NCBI RefSeq assembly: GCF_023702125.1
Contig: NZ_CP098415.1
Coordinates: forward strand, 1,674,001-1,738,000
Reading direction: 5' to 3'
DNA: 64,000 nucleotides
Origin: Halorubrum hochsteinianum
Lineage (GTDB): Archaea > Halobacteriota > Halobacteria > Halobacteriales > Haloferacaceae
How positions within the stretch are numbered: position 1 is the first letter of the stretch; each line of letters begins with the position of its first letter. Positions 1 to 8,059 of this stretch are shown here, in pieces. The position numbers were made by a program, and so were the translations under genes. The notes beneath the pieces were generated by a model. That model worked only from the letters and a program-made list of their open reading frames with translations. It searched no databases and was not told the DNA's origin.

Positions 1-149
1 TCGAACGCCTCGACGACGCGCTCAGCGCCGCGGCGTTCGCCGGCCGACCCGGCCATGCGGTTCCCGATGTCGGTCAGGTCGGTGAGGAGGTTCCACCCGA
101 AGTCGCTCGTCCGCGCGTCGCCCACGACGCGGTCCGGTAGCTCCGTCAT
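1..149 (-). CDS. M28-family metallopeptidase, N-terminal fragment (cut by window edge)
   Basis: Only the first 49 codons are inside the window; the gene runs off the left edge. The protein begins MTELPDRVVGDARTSDFGWN and continues through LLTDLTDIGNRMAGSAGERR. From memory this matches the start of haloarchaeal M28 (aminopeptidase/carboxypeptidase-type) zinc peptidases, where a 'DIGNRMAGS.GE' segment precedes the catalytic domain. None of the zinc ligands is visible, so activity cannot be judged. The start is the ATG at 149-147. It lies 58 nt downstream of the DUF2270 gene on the same strand, so the two may be co-transcribed. Confidence 0.7.
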   Translation of the reverse strand, partial: MTELPDRVVGDARTSDFGWNLLTDLTDIGNRMAGSAGERRGAERVVEAF

Positions 150-206
150 ACGGCGTGGTTGGACCGGGACCGAAAAGGGGTTGCGGGTACCGGCGGTGCG
201 GCCGGC

Positions 207-914
207 TCACTTCCACTCGTGGGCGTCCTCGGCGGTCCCCATCTCGCCTTTTGCCTGCCGCGGGGCCCGGCGCAGCGTCAGCGTCAGCACGCCGAGGTAG
301 AAGCAGACGACGAGCCCCAAGACGAGCGCTCCGGGGATCGCGCCCACCGCGGCGGTTCCGACGACCCCGCTCTCCGGCGACGCGAACACAGTGAGCCTGA
401 CGACCCACGCGGCTATCAGGACGGAGAACAGCGGCGCGTACACTCGTCGGAGCCGCCGGGACACCGCCTCGACGGTGGGCATCTTGATCGTCGGCTCGCG
501 GAGGTCCTCGCTCAGCAGCTCCCGCCAGTTCGACTGCTCGACGCCTCCCGGGTCGAGCGCGTTCGCGAACACGTTCTCCTCCAAGAGCCGCACGCGGGAC
601 CGCCAGACGTCGAAGGTGCGGTACCGGCGCGTCTCGATTCCGAGGAAGACGCTCAGCATGACGAGCCCGATGAGCAGCACGTAGTGCGGCCGCGACTCGT
701 TCGAGAAGGTCCACGTCAGCAGCGACGCCGTCACCACAACGGCCCAGTTGGTCGTCCGGTCGATGCGGGTCCGCCACGAGCTCGTCCGCCCGATCTCGCC
801 GCGGTAGGTGTGGCCCATCAGCGAGAGGAAGTCGGACCGGTCGCCCGCGGCCTCGGCCGCGACCTCGCGCTCCTCCCGCGACTCGGGGTCGAAGTCTTCC
901 GGTGGGTCGGGCAT
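207..914 (-). CDS. DUF2270 integral membrane protein
   Basis: 235 residues starting MPDPPEDFDPESREEREVAA. The region FLSLMGHTYRGEIGR, then the paired hydrophobic stretches around WAVVVTASLLTWTF and YVLLIGLVMLSVFLGIE, are the hallmarks of the archaeal DUF2270 family. Two further hydrophobic stretches lie near the C-terminus (LFSVLIAAWVVRLTVF and ALVLGLVVCFYLGVLTL). The predicted topology is four membrane segments with a conserved middle loop. The open frame extends further upstream, but the ATG at 914 begins the family-like sequence, and the extension looks like non-coding GC-rich DNA. The function of the family is unknown. Confidence 0.85.
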   Translation of the reverse strand: MPDPPEDFDPESREEREVAAEAAGDRSDFLSLMGHTYRGEIGRTSSWRTRIDRTTNWAVVVTASLLTWTFSNESRPHYVLLIGLVMLSVFLGIETRRYRTFDVWRSRVRLLEENVFANALDPGGVEQSNWRELLSEDLREPTIKMPTVEAVSRRLRRVYAPLFSVLIAAWVVRLTVFASPESGVVGTAAVGAIPGALVLGLVVCFYLGVLTLTLRRAPRQAKGEMGTAEDAHEWK

Positions 915-997
915 ACCTCCCGTACCGAGGCCGAACGGGTAAAACCACGAGGCGCGGTCGCTCTCGGACCGAGGTCCGGTCGCTCCCGAGCCGGTCC

Positions 998-1333
998 TCA
1001 GGCCGGGTCCGCGGCGCTCACTTCGACCTCGACGTCGGACGGATCCACTCCGATCCGGGCGAACTGCGTCCGGACGTGGTCGCGGGCCGCCTCGACGGCC
1101 TGGTCGCGGGTGTCGAAGCCGCGCGGCATCGGCTCCTCGAAGGCGACCCGGATCTCCTCGCCGTCGACGACGAGCGGGGAGCCGCCGCTCTCGACCTCGT
1201 AGAAGGAGTCGCACACCCACACGTACGGCGCGTCCTCGTTCGGCGCGCCCTTGTACGCCGGCGGCTCCTCGCCGCGCTCGAACACCGTTCCGGTGAGGTC
1301 CGTCCCCCCGCCGCTGCCGCGAACGAGTATCAT
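998..1333 (-). CDS. Conserved haloarchaeal protein (probably DUF7113)
   Basis: 111 residues starting MILVRGSGGGTDLTGTVFER. The sequence contains APYVWVCDSFYEVESGG and a C-terminal stretch with FARIGVDPSDVEVEV. I recognise it as a small soluble protein conserved in haloarchaea; I believe NCBI calls it DUF7113 but cannot confirm this. It has no membrane segment and no catalytic motif I can name. The ATG at 1333 is preferred over the longer frame because the upstream part is Arg/Gly-rich and unlike haloarchaeal protein. It is divergent from the HerA-like gene that starts 144 nt away. Confidence 0.75.
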   Translation of the reverse strand: MILVRGSGGGTDLTGTVFERGEEPPAYKGAPNEDAPYVWVCDSFYEVESGGSPLVVDGEEIRVAFEEPMPRGFDTRDQAVEAARDHVRTQFARIGVDPSDVEVEVSAADPA

Positions 1334-1476
1334 GCCACGAGTAGGGGGGCGAGCGGGATAAGGGCCCCGCGACGGCCCGTCGCCCCGCGAACGGCCCCCG
1401 CGACGGCCTGTCACTCCACGAACCGCCCCGCGGCGCGAGGGCAAACGCTTTCGGCCCGGCGGCCGGTGGATACGCC

Positions 1477-3387
1477 ATGACGCTGGAGGATTTCACCGAG
1501 TACACCGGCGACGGTGACGGCGAGGGCGACGCCGCGGGCGACGACGCCGACGGCGACCCGACCGGAGCCGCCGACGCCGAGAGCGGACCCGGGTCCGCGA
1601 CCGGTTCCGAGTCCGCGGTCGACGGCGGGAGCGCGGTCGACGCCGGGGCGGCTGGCGGCGACCCGTCCGGCGACGCCGAGGGCGACGCGTTCGCCGCCTA
1701 CGACGCGACGCCCGCGGGCAGCGACGCGGGGCTCGGCGTCGTGTCGGTGTCGCGGGGGCTCCGCGTGGCCGAAGACGAGGAGGAGACGTCGCTGAAGGCG
1801 TTCGTCACGACGGACAACCGCGAGGCGGTGCGGCTCGGGAAGTACCTCCTGATCCCGTACCCGGACGGGGAGCGGCTGTTCTGCCGGATCACGGCGCTGG
1901 AGTACGCACAGGAGTTCCAGTCGGACGACGCGACGGAGATCCACGCCCGGCGGCAGATGCGCCGCGACGAGTTCGCCGAGCGCGACTACAAGTTCGTCGC
2001 CGACCTGGAGCCGATGTCGGTCGTGTACGGCGAGGGCGACGACATGAAACGCCGGATGACCGACCGGGTCCCAAAGCCCGGCGCGGTCGCGGAGGAAGCG
2101 GCCGACGACGCCGAGATCAAGACCGGATTGAAGATCCCCGACGACGGCGTCTTCCTCGGCCACCTCTCCGTCGGCGGCGAGAAGGTGCGGACCGCGGCGG
2201 AGCCGCCCACCGTCGACTACCGGGTGAAGGACGACTACGCCGACGGCGACCCGCTCGCGTTCCGACACACCCTCGTCGCCGGCGGGACGGGGTCGGGGAA
2301 GACGCACGCCTCGAAGAACGTCCTCCGGCAGTACCTCGACGCGGACCGCACGTACCCCATGGGCGACGGCCGGGAGTCGCGCATGGCGGTGGTCCAGTTC
2401 GACCCGCAGGACGAGTACGCGCAGATGCACGACGACAACCCCGACCTCGACGACGCGTTCGCGCGCCGGCTGGAGCGCGAGGGGATCGCCCACGGCGGCC
2501 ACGACGACACCGTCGCGCTCGTGCCAAGGGTCGCGAACGCGACGTACCCCGGCGAGGGGCACCGCGCCGAGCGCGTCGAGTTCACGATTCCCTTCTCGCT
2601 GGCGCAGGATATGCCGTGGCTCGTGGCTGGTTCCGGGCTCAACGACAACCAGTACCCGGCGCTGTTGACGCTGCTTAACCGCTTCTTCGACAACTACGGC
2701 GACTCGGGCACCTACAGCCAGTTCCTCTCGTACCTCGACGACCCGGCGCTCAAAGAGGAGCTCCACGAGAGCGGGCGGGTCCACGAGGCGACGTTCGACG
2801 CCGTCAAGCGCCGGGTCCGCGGGGTCCCGGGCGGCGTGTTCGACCAGGACGCGAAGCCGATCACCGAACTCGACCACACCCTCGTGCGTCCCGGCGGGCT
2901 CTCGGTGGTCCCCACCTACCACCTGCCGACCTCCCGGCAGAAGGAGATCGTCGTCCTCGCGGTCGCGGGGCTGCTCATCGACGACAAGCTCTCGAACGAC
3001 CCGGCGAGCGACCGGATCAAGGAGACGCCGCTCTTAGTCGGGATGGACGAGGCGCACAACTTCCTCGCGGACGCCGACAACGTCCAGGCGCAGAAGGTCG
3101 TCCAGAAGTTCACGGAGGCGGCGAAGCAGGGCCGCAAGGAGCGGCTGGGACTGTTCCTCATCACGCAGGATCCGCAGGACGTGGCCGAGTCGGTGTTCAA
3201 GCAGGTGAACACGAAGATCGTGTTGAACCTCGGCGACGAGGACGCGATATCGAGCGTCAACATCCCCTCGAACCTCGCCGGGAAGGTCCCGTACATGGAG
3301 AAGGGACAGATGGTCGTCTACTCGCCGGACAACTCCGAGCCGGTGGAGCTGATCGGCCTCTCCGAGTGCGTGACGCGGCACGACTGA
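1477..3387 (+). CDS. HerA/FtsK-type ATPase (DUF87 helicase-like)
   Basis: 636 residues. The first 85 or so are a low-complexity Asp/Gly/Ala tail. A small beta-rich domain follows (VRLGKYLLIPYPDGERLFCR), then the ATPase. The Walker A motif GGTGSGKT is at residues 269-276. It is followed by the HerA-like strand VVQFDPQDEYAQM. The Walker B region LLVGMDEAHNFL is at about 519-530, and a sensor-like LFLITQDPQDVAESVFKQ follows. HerA-family proteins are hexameric DNA pumps that usually work with the nuclease NurA, but no nurA is adjacent. The start is the ATG at 1477, and the long acidic N-terminus is typical of haloarchaeal proteins. A second, distinct HerA-like gene lies at 48100. The exact role (repair, conjugation-like or other) is unknown. 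Confidence 0.85.
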   Translation: MTLEDFTEYTGDGDGEGDAAGDDADGDPTGAADAESGPGSATGSESAVDGGSAVDAGAAGGDPSGDAEGDAFAAYDATPAGSDAGLGVVSVSRGLRVAEDEEETSLKAFVTTDNREAVRLGKYLLIPYPDGERLFCRITALEYAQEFQSDDATEIHARRQMRRDEFAERDYKFVADLEPMSVVYGEGDDMKRRMTDRVPKPGAVAEEAADDAEIKTGLKIPDDGVFLGHLSVGGEKVRTAAEPPTVDYRVKDDYADGDPLAFRHTLVAGGTGSGKTHASKNVLRQYLDADRTYPMGDGRESRMAVVQFDPQDEYAQMHDDNPDLDDAFARRLEREGIAHGGHDDTVALVPRVANATYPGEGHRAERVEFTIPFSLAQDMPWLVAGSGLNDNQYPALLTLLNRFFDNYGDSGTYSQFLSYLDDPALKEELHESGRVHEATFDAVKRRVRGVPGGVFDQDAKPITELDHTLVRPGGLSVVPTYHLPTSRQKEIVVLAVAGLLIDDKLSNDPASDRIKETPLLVGMDEAHNFLADADNVQAQKVVQKFTEAAKQGRKERLGLFLITQDPQDVAESVFKQVNTKIVLNLGDEDAISSVNIPSNLAGKVPYMEKGQMVVYSPDNSEPVELIGLSECVTRHD

Positions 3388-3461
3388 CGCCCCATTCGGC
3401 GCGTCGGGGCCGCGTCACGAACTCGTGAGCCGAGCGAGCGACTCGGACGCGGACGGCCGAC

Positions 3462-3872
3462 TCAGACCCGCACGACCAGCGTGTCCCCCCACCGGTCGCC
3501 GAGCCGCTGGTTGTCGCGCGAGTCGGCGATGAACACGACGCCCGCGAGGATCAGGAGGACCGAGCCACCGCCGAGGATCTTGGTAACGTTTCGCACCACG
3601 GCGGCGAGCGTACTGATGTCGTCTCCGTTCGTATCGACGACCCTGATACCGGCGACCCACTTTCCCGGCGTCCGACTCCAGACGGCCTCCGAGACGACGT
3701 ACCATCCCGGGATGATGAGGAGGACCGCGAGGTCGGCGAGGGTGCCGGAGACGGCGCTGACGGCCGCCGAAACGACGGCGGCGACGGCGAGGCTCGCCAC
3801 GATGTCGACGAGCCACGCGCCCCCGCGGGAGGCGACCGACGCCATCTGCGACCGCGCGTACGGCGTACTCAT
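3462..3872 (-). CDS. RDD-family membrane protein
   Basis: 136 residues from the ATG at 3872 (MSTPYARSQMASVASRGGAW). The family signature Arg16 plus Asp23 in the first membrane helix is present (SRGGAWLVDIVAS). The second membrane segment is IIPGWYVVSEAVW, followed by the typical TPGKWVAGIRVVD motif. A third segment, ILGGGSVLLILAGVVFI, lies near the C-terminus. RDD proteins are small membrane proteins, a few implicated in ion exchange, but their function is generally unknown. The gene is transcribed divergently from the universal stress protein gene. Confidence 0.85.
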   Translation of the reverse strand: MSTPYARSQMASVASRGGAWLVDIVASLAVAAVVSAAVSAVSGTLADLAVLLIIPGWYVVSEAVWSRTPGKWVAGIRVVDTNGDDISTLAAVVRNVTKILGGGSVLLILAGVVFIADSRDNQRLGDRWGDTLVVRV

Positions 3873-3980
3873 GGAATTCGCTCGCCGTCTCGCAGCCAAG
3901 TGTTTTCTGATTGACTCCTGCGCCGTCCGGTCCCGTCGCCCTCCCGTGCCGGATTGTCGCCGAATCGGAGCGGGGGTCGG

Positions 3981-3990
3981 CATTTTTAAC
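3981..3990 (+). promoter_or_regulatory. TATA-like box of the uspA-type gene
   Basis: The A/T-rich stretch catttttaac sits 23-32 nt before the ATG at 4013 in otherwise GC-rich DNA. This is the spacing expected for a haloarchaeal TATA box driving a leaderless transcript. Confidence 0.55.
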
Positions 3991-4012
3991 CCGAGCGGGC
4001 GAACCGCCGCGT

Positions 4013-4465
4013 ATGTCCAAGCGCATCCTCGTTGCGGTCGACGGCTCCGCGGAGGCGACCGAGGCGCTACAGTTCGCCGCCGAGGAGTGGCCCGACGCCG
4101 ACCTCACGGCGCTCCACGTGATCAACCCGGCGGACTCGGCCACGGGGGCCGACGGCGGCTTCCCGGGGGCCTCCGACCAGTGGTACGAGAGCGCCAAGGG
4201 GCGCGGCGAGCGGGTCCTCGCCGAGGCGGCGGAGGCGGTCGACCGCCCGGTCGCGACGAGACTGGAGGTCGGACGCCCGACGAAGACGATACTCGACGTC
4301 GCGGGCGGTGAGGCGGCGGTCGGCGAGGACGAGGACTCCGGCGAGCCGTTCGACCACGTCGTGCTGGCGAGCCGCGGTCGAACCGGGCTTTCCCGCGTGC
4401 TCCTCGGCAGCGTCGCCGAGGGCGTGGTCCGGCGCGCCGAGGTCCCCGTCACCGTCGTCCGGTGA
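4013..4465 (+). CDS. Universal stress protein (UspA family)
   Basis: 150 residues starting MSKRILVAVDGSAEATEALQ. The N-terminal ILVAVDGS strand-loop and the C-terminal nucleotide-binding motif G122-x2-G125-x9-G135-S136 (in SRGRTGLSRVLLGSVAEGV) are both intact. This indicates the ATP-binding type of Usp domain, and the length fits a single-domain protein. Usp proteins respond to stress or energy status, but the specific trigger is not evident. The longer upstream frame is rejected because the TATA box fits the ATG at 4013. Confidence 0.92.
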   Translation: MSKRILVAVDGSAEATEALQFAAEEWPDADLTALHVINPADSATGADGGFPGASDQWYESAKGRGERVLAEAAEAVDRPVATRLEVGRPTKTILDVAGGEAAVGEDEDSGEPFDHVVLASRGRTGLSRVLLGSVAEGVVRRAEVPVTVVR

Positions 4466-4496
4466 GCGGCGGCGGTCGTCAACGAGGGGTCGGCGG

Positions 4497-4784
4497 CTAC
4501 TCCTCGGCGCGCTCGGCCGCGACCACCTCGCCGACCATCGACCAGCCCTCCTCGTCGGGCCCGGACCGACCGAGCAGGATCCGCTCGTAGTCCTCGGAAC
4601 TGATCAGCCGGAAGTCGGCGTCGGGGTCCGCGTCGACCCGGACGCCCTCGCCGCGGAACTCCCGCTGGAAGAACTCGGTCGACGAGAACTCGTAGACGCC
4701 GGTCTCGCCGGAGTCGAGTTCGAGCCGCACCGCTCGGGGCTGAACGTTGTGGATCCGCTTCGCGACGGGATTGAGATCGGGCAT
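4497..4784 (-). CDS. Conserved haloarchaeal protein of unknown function
   Basis: 95 residues starting MPDLNPVAKRIHNVQPRAVR. The short protein is all-soluble and acidic (LELDSGETGVYEFSSTEFFQ), ending in a low-complexity AAERAEE tail. The sequence has the look of a small beta-barrel, but I do not recognise a named domain. The ATG at 4784 is chosen over one nine codons upstream because the conserved-looking sequence begins there. It converges on the uspA gene with only 31 nt between the stops. Confidence 0.6.
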   Translation of the reverse strand: MPDLNPVAKRIHNVQPRAVRLELDSGETGVYEFSSTEFFQREFRGEGVRVDADPDADFRLISSEDYERILLGRSGPDEEGWSMVGEVVAAERAEE

Positions 4785-4890
4785 GTCACCGTATCGCCTC
4801 GGTTCGGGCATAAGTGGCCGGCTCTCCTCGCGCCTCTCGCCCGCCGTACCGGTTTAATAGCTCGCGAAGCCTCACTACACGGGACACACC

Positions 4891-5610
4891 ATGATCGAAG
4901 CGTCTCTCAACTACCTGCGCGACGGTGACGACGCCCTCGTGACCGTCCTGATCGGCGGCGTCCTACTCCTCGCGAGCCCGCTGTTGATCCCGGCGTTCGC
5001 CGTGTTCGGCTACGTCGTTCGGGTGCTGCGGCGGACCGCCGACGGCGACGCGGAACCCCCGGTCTTCGACGCGTGGGGGGACCTCCTCGTCGACGGGCTG
5101 AAGGGATTCGCCGTCGCGTTCGTCTACTCGCTGCTGCCGTTGGGGGTCGTCGCCGTCGCCGCGGTGATCGGCCTCGGCGCGTTCGTCGCGGTGCCGGGCG
5201 GCGAGTCCGTCGGTGCCGGGACGGTCGTGGTCGGACTGACGGTCCTCGTCGCGGGGCTCGTCGCGCTCGCCCTGTCGCTCGTCGGGCTCTACGTGACGCC
5301 GGCGGCGTTGGCCGCGGTGGCGGACTCGGGGAAGGTCGGCGACGGGTTCGCCCTCGGGACGCTCTGGGGCGTCGTCACGAGCCGGGCGTACGCGACCGGC
5401 TGGCTCGCGGCCGCGGTCGTCGTCCTCGCCGGCTCGCTCGCGATCGGCGTGCTCTCGGTGGTTCCGGTCCTCGGGACGGTCGCCGGCGTCTTCGTCCAGT
5501 TCTACGCGCTCGTCGCCGCGGCGGCGATCATCGGCTGGACGTGGGGCGACGTGCGCCCGACCGGGACGGAGCCGCCTGGGCCGGAGCCCGCGGAGCGGCC
5601 CGCGGTCTGA
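4891..5610 (+). CDS. DUF4013 membrane protein
   Basis: 239 residues starting MIEASLNYLRDGDDALVTVL. It has about six hydrophobic segments (GGVLLLASPLLIPAFAVFGY, VAVAAVIGLGAFVAV, TVVVGLTVLVAGLVALALSL and others) separated by short Gly/Asp loops. The pattern 'YLRDGDD....G..LLLAS' is that of archaeal DUF4013 proteins, whose function is unknown. A TATA-like ggtttaatag at about 4850 lies 35 nt upstream of the ATG. The C-terminus is a short hydrophilic Pro/Glu tail. Confidence 0.8.
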   Translation: MIEASLNYLRDGDDALVTVLIGGVLLLASPLLIPAFAVFGYVVRVLRRTADGDAEPPVFDAWGDLLVDGLKGFAVAFVYSLLPLGVVAVAAVIGLGAFVAVPGGESVGAGTVVVGLTVLVAGLVALALSLVGLYVTPAALAAVADSGKVGDGFALGTLWGVVTSRAYATGWLAAAVVVLAGSLAIGVLSVVPVLGTVAGVFVQFYALVAAAAIIGWTWGDVRPTGTEPPGPEPAERPAV

Positions 5611-5661
5611 CCGGTCGGAAGCAAAAGCGCCGCCGAAAATCGGAGAGCCGCAGAAAGGGCG

Positions 5662-6138
5662 TTACTCGTCGAGGACGTCGTCGTACTCGCCGGCGTCGAC
5701 GCGGTCGTCGAACGTCCGGGCGTCCTCGCCCTCGATGGTGACGCCGAGGGAGGCGCAGGTGCCGCCGACCTCCTTGGCGGCGGCCTTCGTGTCGTACGCG
5801 AGCAGGTCGCTCGACTTCTGCTCGGCGACCGTCTTCACCTGTTCGATGGACATGTCGGCGACGAAGTTCTCCTGCGGCTCGCCGGAGCCGGTCTCGAAGC
5901 CGGCCTCGTCCTTGATGAGTTCCGCCGTGGGCGGCACGCCGACCTCGATACTGAAGGAGCCGTCGTCGTCGTAGTCGACGGTGACGGGCACTTCCATGCC
6001 GTCGAACGCGGCGGTCTCGTCGTTGATCTGCGCGACGACGTCCTGAACGTCCACCGGCGTCGGCCCGAGCTCGGGACCGAGCGGCGGGCCGGGGGTGGCC
6101 TGCCCGCCGGGGACGAGCGCTTCGATAGTTCCAGCCAT
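5662..6138 (-). CDS. rpl11: 50S ribosomal protein L11 (uL11)
   Basis: 158 residues starting MAGTIEALVPGGQATPGPPL. The PGGQATPGPPLGPELGP motif near the N-terminus and the C-terminal rRNA-binding domain (KEVGGTCASLGVTIEGEDAR) identify uL11 of the GTPase-associated centre. The length is normal for archaea, with a short acidic tail (AGEYDDVLDE). It is not next to L1, L10 or L12 here, so it stands alone in this window. A TATA-like stretch at 6162-6171 precedes the ATG. Confidence 0.98.
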   Translation of the reverse strand: MAGTIEALVPGGQATPGPPLGPELGPTPVDVQDVVAQINDETAAFDGMEVPVTVDYDDDGSFSIEVGVPPTAELIKDEAGFETGSGEPQENFVADMSIEQVKTVAEQKSSDLLAYDTKAAAKEVGGTCASLGVTIEGEDARTFDDRVDAGEYDDVLDE

Positions 6139-6161
6139 GTCCGTACGAACCCGTCGGCGAC

Positions 6162-6171
6162 TTTTAACGGT
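6162..6171 (-). promoter_or_regulatory. TATA-like box of rpl11
   Basis: Reading the minus strand, cgttaaaagt lies 24-33 nt upstream of the rpl11 ATG at 6138. It is the only A/T-rich stretch near that start. Confidence 0.5.
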
Positions 6172-6283
6172 TGTTCTTTCGGGTAGGGGGAGTCAGCGAT
6201 TCGCACACTTACGATACCGGCTGCGACGCGATGTGTGAGGGAGCGGGTCGAACTGTCGTCGCGGCGTGTGCTGTAGATACTTC

Positions 6284-6400
6284 CGAAGCCCCAGTCGCTC
6301 GCTACGACGCAGTTACCTCTGGGGACACGACCGCCGAAGCCCCAGTCGCTCGCTACGACGCAGTTACCTCTGGGGACACGACCGCCGAAGCCCCAGTCGC
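6284..6400. repeat. 51-bp tandem duplication, about 2.3 units, beside structured repeat copy A
   Basis: A 51-bp unit starting cgaagccccagtcgctcgct occupies 6284-6334 and is repeated identically at 6335-6385. Its first 15 bases recur at 6386-6400, where they are the tail of structured repeat copy A. Each unit contains CCCCAG and, about 27 nt later, CTGGGG, so it can form its own hairpin. The duplication seems to have copied the outer end of the repeat together with adjacent unique DNA, which suggests slippage or nested insertion at this edge. It is not a CRISPR array: the units are contiguous with no spacers. Confidence 0.85.
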
Positions 6401-6626
6401 GAGGCGGACAGACGCTCGCTGCGCTCCTCGTCGCTCGTTCCACTCGCTCCTGCGGTGCTTACGTCGCCTCTGTCCGCCTCGCGACTGCCCCTTCGAGTCC
6501 CACCCCGCACAGGACCGCACCTCACGCCTCCCCAGCCTCGTCGCTGGCCCCTCCGCTTCGCTCCGGGACCAGCGACTCCCTCGCGCGTGCGACTCGCGCC
6601 CTCCGGGCGCTCGCCGGCACGCGCCA
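6386..6626 (-). repeat. Structured intergenic repeat, copy A (three hairpins; candidate ncRNA or MITE-like element)
   Basis: This is one of four related copies in the window, read here on the minus strand. Hairpin P1 pairs 6617-6624 with 6583-6590 (GCGCGTGC with GCACGCGC) and has an inner GCGCCC/GGGCGC stem. P2 (6540-6576) pairs a 12-nt arm GTCGCTGGTCCC with GGGGCCAGCGAC through one G-U-type position. P3 pairs 6469-6487 with 6394-6412 over 19 perfect base pairs. The conserved linker between P2 and P3 is recognisable by gaggctggggaggc and ggactcgaaggggcag. The end motif is ctggggcttcgg. It lies between rpl11 and the MFS gene. A TATA-like cttataag lies at 6640-6647. Confidence 0.85.
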
Positions 6627-6681
6627 CCGCCCGTCTCAGCTTATAAGGGCGGTGTACCACCGACTCCGAAAGAACCCTCAA

Positions 6682-8059
6682 TCACGAGTCCGCGGCGCTT
6701 GACCGCTCGCTCGGACTCGTCTCGCCGGTCGCGTGTCCGGGGAGGAACGTCCCGGTCTCCCGGCGCACCCCGACGAGGAGGACGGCCCCCGCTGCGAGCG
6801 GGAGTATCGCGCAGGCGGCGTAGATCGGAGCGAATCCCACCGCCTCGATCAGCGGGAGCGACACCATCGGGCCGAGGCCGCCGCCCACGTCGCCGAGGAC
6901 GTTGTTCGTCCCCGAAGGCGCGGCCCATGCGCTCGTCAGGGGTGAGGTCCGCGAGCAGAGCCATCATCGGGCCGCTCGTCCCGCCCTGCCCGGCCCCGAT
7001 GAAGACGCAGGCGAGGCCCAACGAGAAGACCGACCCCGCCCGGGCGAGCAGCAGGAACCCGACGAACGAGACGACGAGGAACGTCAGCAGGATCGGCGTC
7101 CGCGAGTCGCGGGTGTCGGAGACGCGTCCGCCGACGAGCATGAACAGCGCCGCCGAGAGGACCGTGCCGGCCATGAACAGCCCGGAGGTCCCCTGCGGCG
7201 CGAGGCCGAACAGCGAGATGTCGTTCGCGCCGAGGAACAAGACGAGCGTGGAGAACAGCGCGCCGATGTACGCGAACATCAGCCCGAAGTTGACCAGCCC
7301 GACCGTCACCGCGGGGACGGCGGTGTCGACCTCCCACGGCTTGATCGAGTCCCCGGAGCGGTCGCCCGTCACGTGGGTCCCGGGGACGTAGCGGTAAGCG
7401 ACGACGCTGGCGGTGAGCGCGAACGCGGCGGCGACGACGAACGCCGCGACGTTGCCCGCGACCGCGGAGACGACGCCGCCGAGCACGAGGCCGGCCGGGA
7501 ACCCCATCGTGATCCCGCCCCGGACGATCCCCATGTTCGTCCCCCGCGAGCCGCCGTCCGAGAGGTCGGCCGCGATGGTGTACGCGGTCGCGAACACCGC
7601 CGCGGAGCCGAGCCCCCAGAGGACCCGCGCGAGCAGGAACCACGTCTCGGGCGCGACGACGAGCGCGACCGCGCCGAACCAGCCCTCCGGACCGACCGCC
7701 AGCGGGCCGGCCGCGAGCGTCGGCAGCGAGGCCGCGAGCGGGCGGAGCGACTCGGCGGGCGGCATCGCGAGCGCGACCACGTAGCCGAGGGTGGCGACGC
7801 CCTCGACGAACAGGCCGACCACGAACGGCGTCCGCGTCCCGTACCGGTCGACCAAGGCCCCCGCGGGCGCGTTCGCGACGAGCCGCACCCAGCGGTTCGC
7901 GGAGAGGATCATGCCGACGGTGAACGCGGAGATCCCGAGGACCGCGCCGAGGTTCGGTAAGATCGGGAAGACGACGCCGCCGCCGAAGCCGACGAAGAAC
8001 GTGCTCGCGATCACCGCGAGCAGCACCGGCGGCGGCCGCTCGAACCCGAGCCGGCTCAT
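6682..8059 (-). pseudogene. MFS efflux transporter, frameshifted near the C-terminus
   Basis: A 12-helix major facilitator protein starting MSRLGFERPPPVLLAVIAST, with the loop-2 motif GALVDRYGTRTPF. The reading frame is normal until ALLADLTPDERMGRAFG, then becomes Arg-rich nonsense. The correct continuation (TNNVLGDVGGGLGPMVSLPL, then the last two helices) is in the next frame and ends at 6682. The switch occurs at a run of four C at 6910-6913; removing one C restores a 458-residue protein. This is either a sequencing error or a recent inactivating insertion. The gene overlaps the TetR gene by 4 nt, so the pair is an operon, and a drug or toxic-compound exporter under TetR control is the likely role. 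Confidence 0.8.

Noticed and set aside
6284-6400. Possible CRISPR array
   Set aside because: Units are directly joined with no spacers, only two copies are complete and no cas gene is present.
6364-6681. Arg/Gly-rich open frames across structured repeat copy A and similar frames in copies C and D
   Set aside because: Conservation follows the hairpin arms, with complementary changes, rather than codon positions; the frames have no starts or promoters in common.
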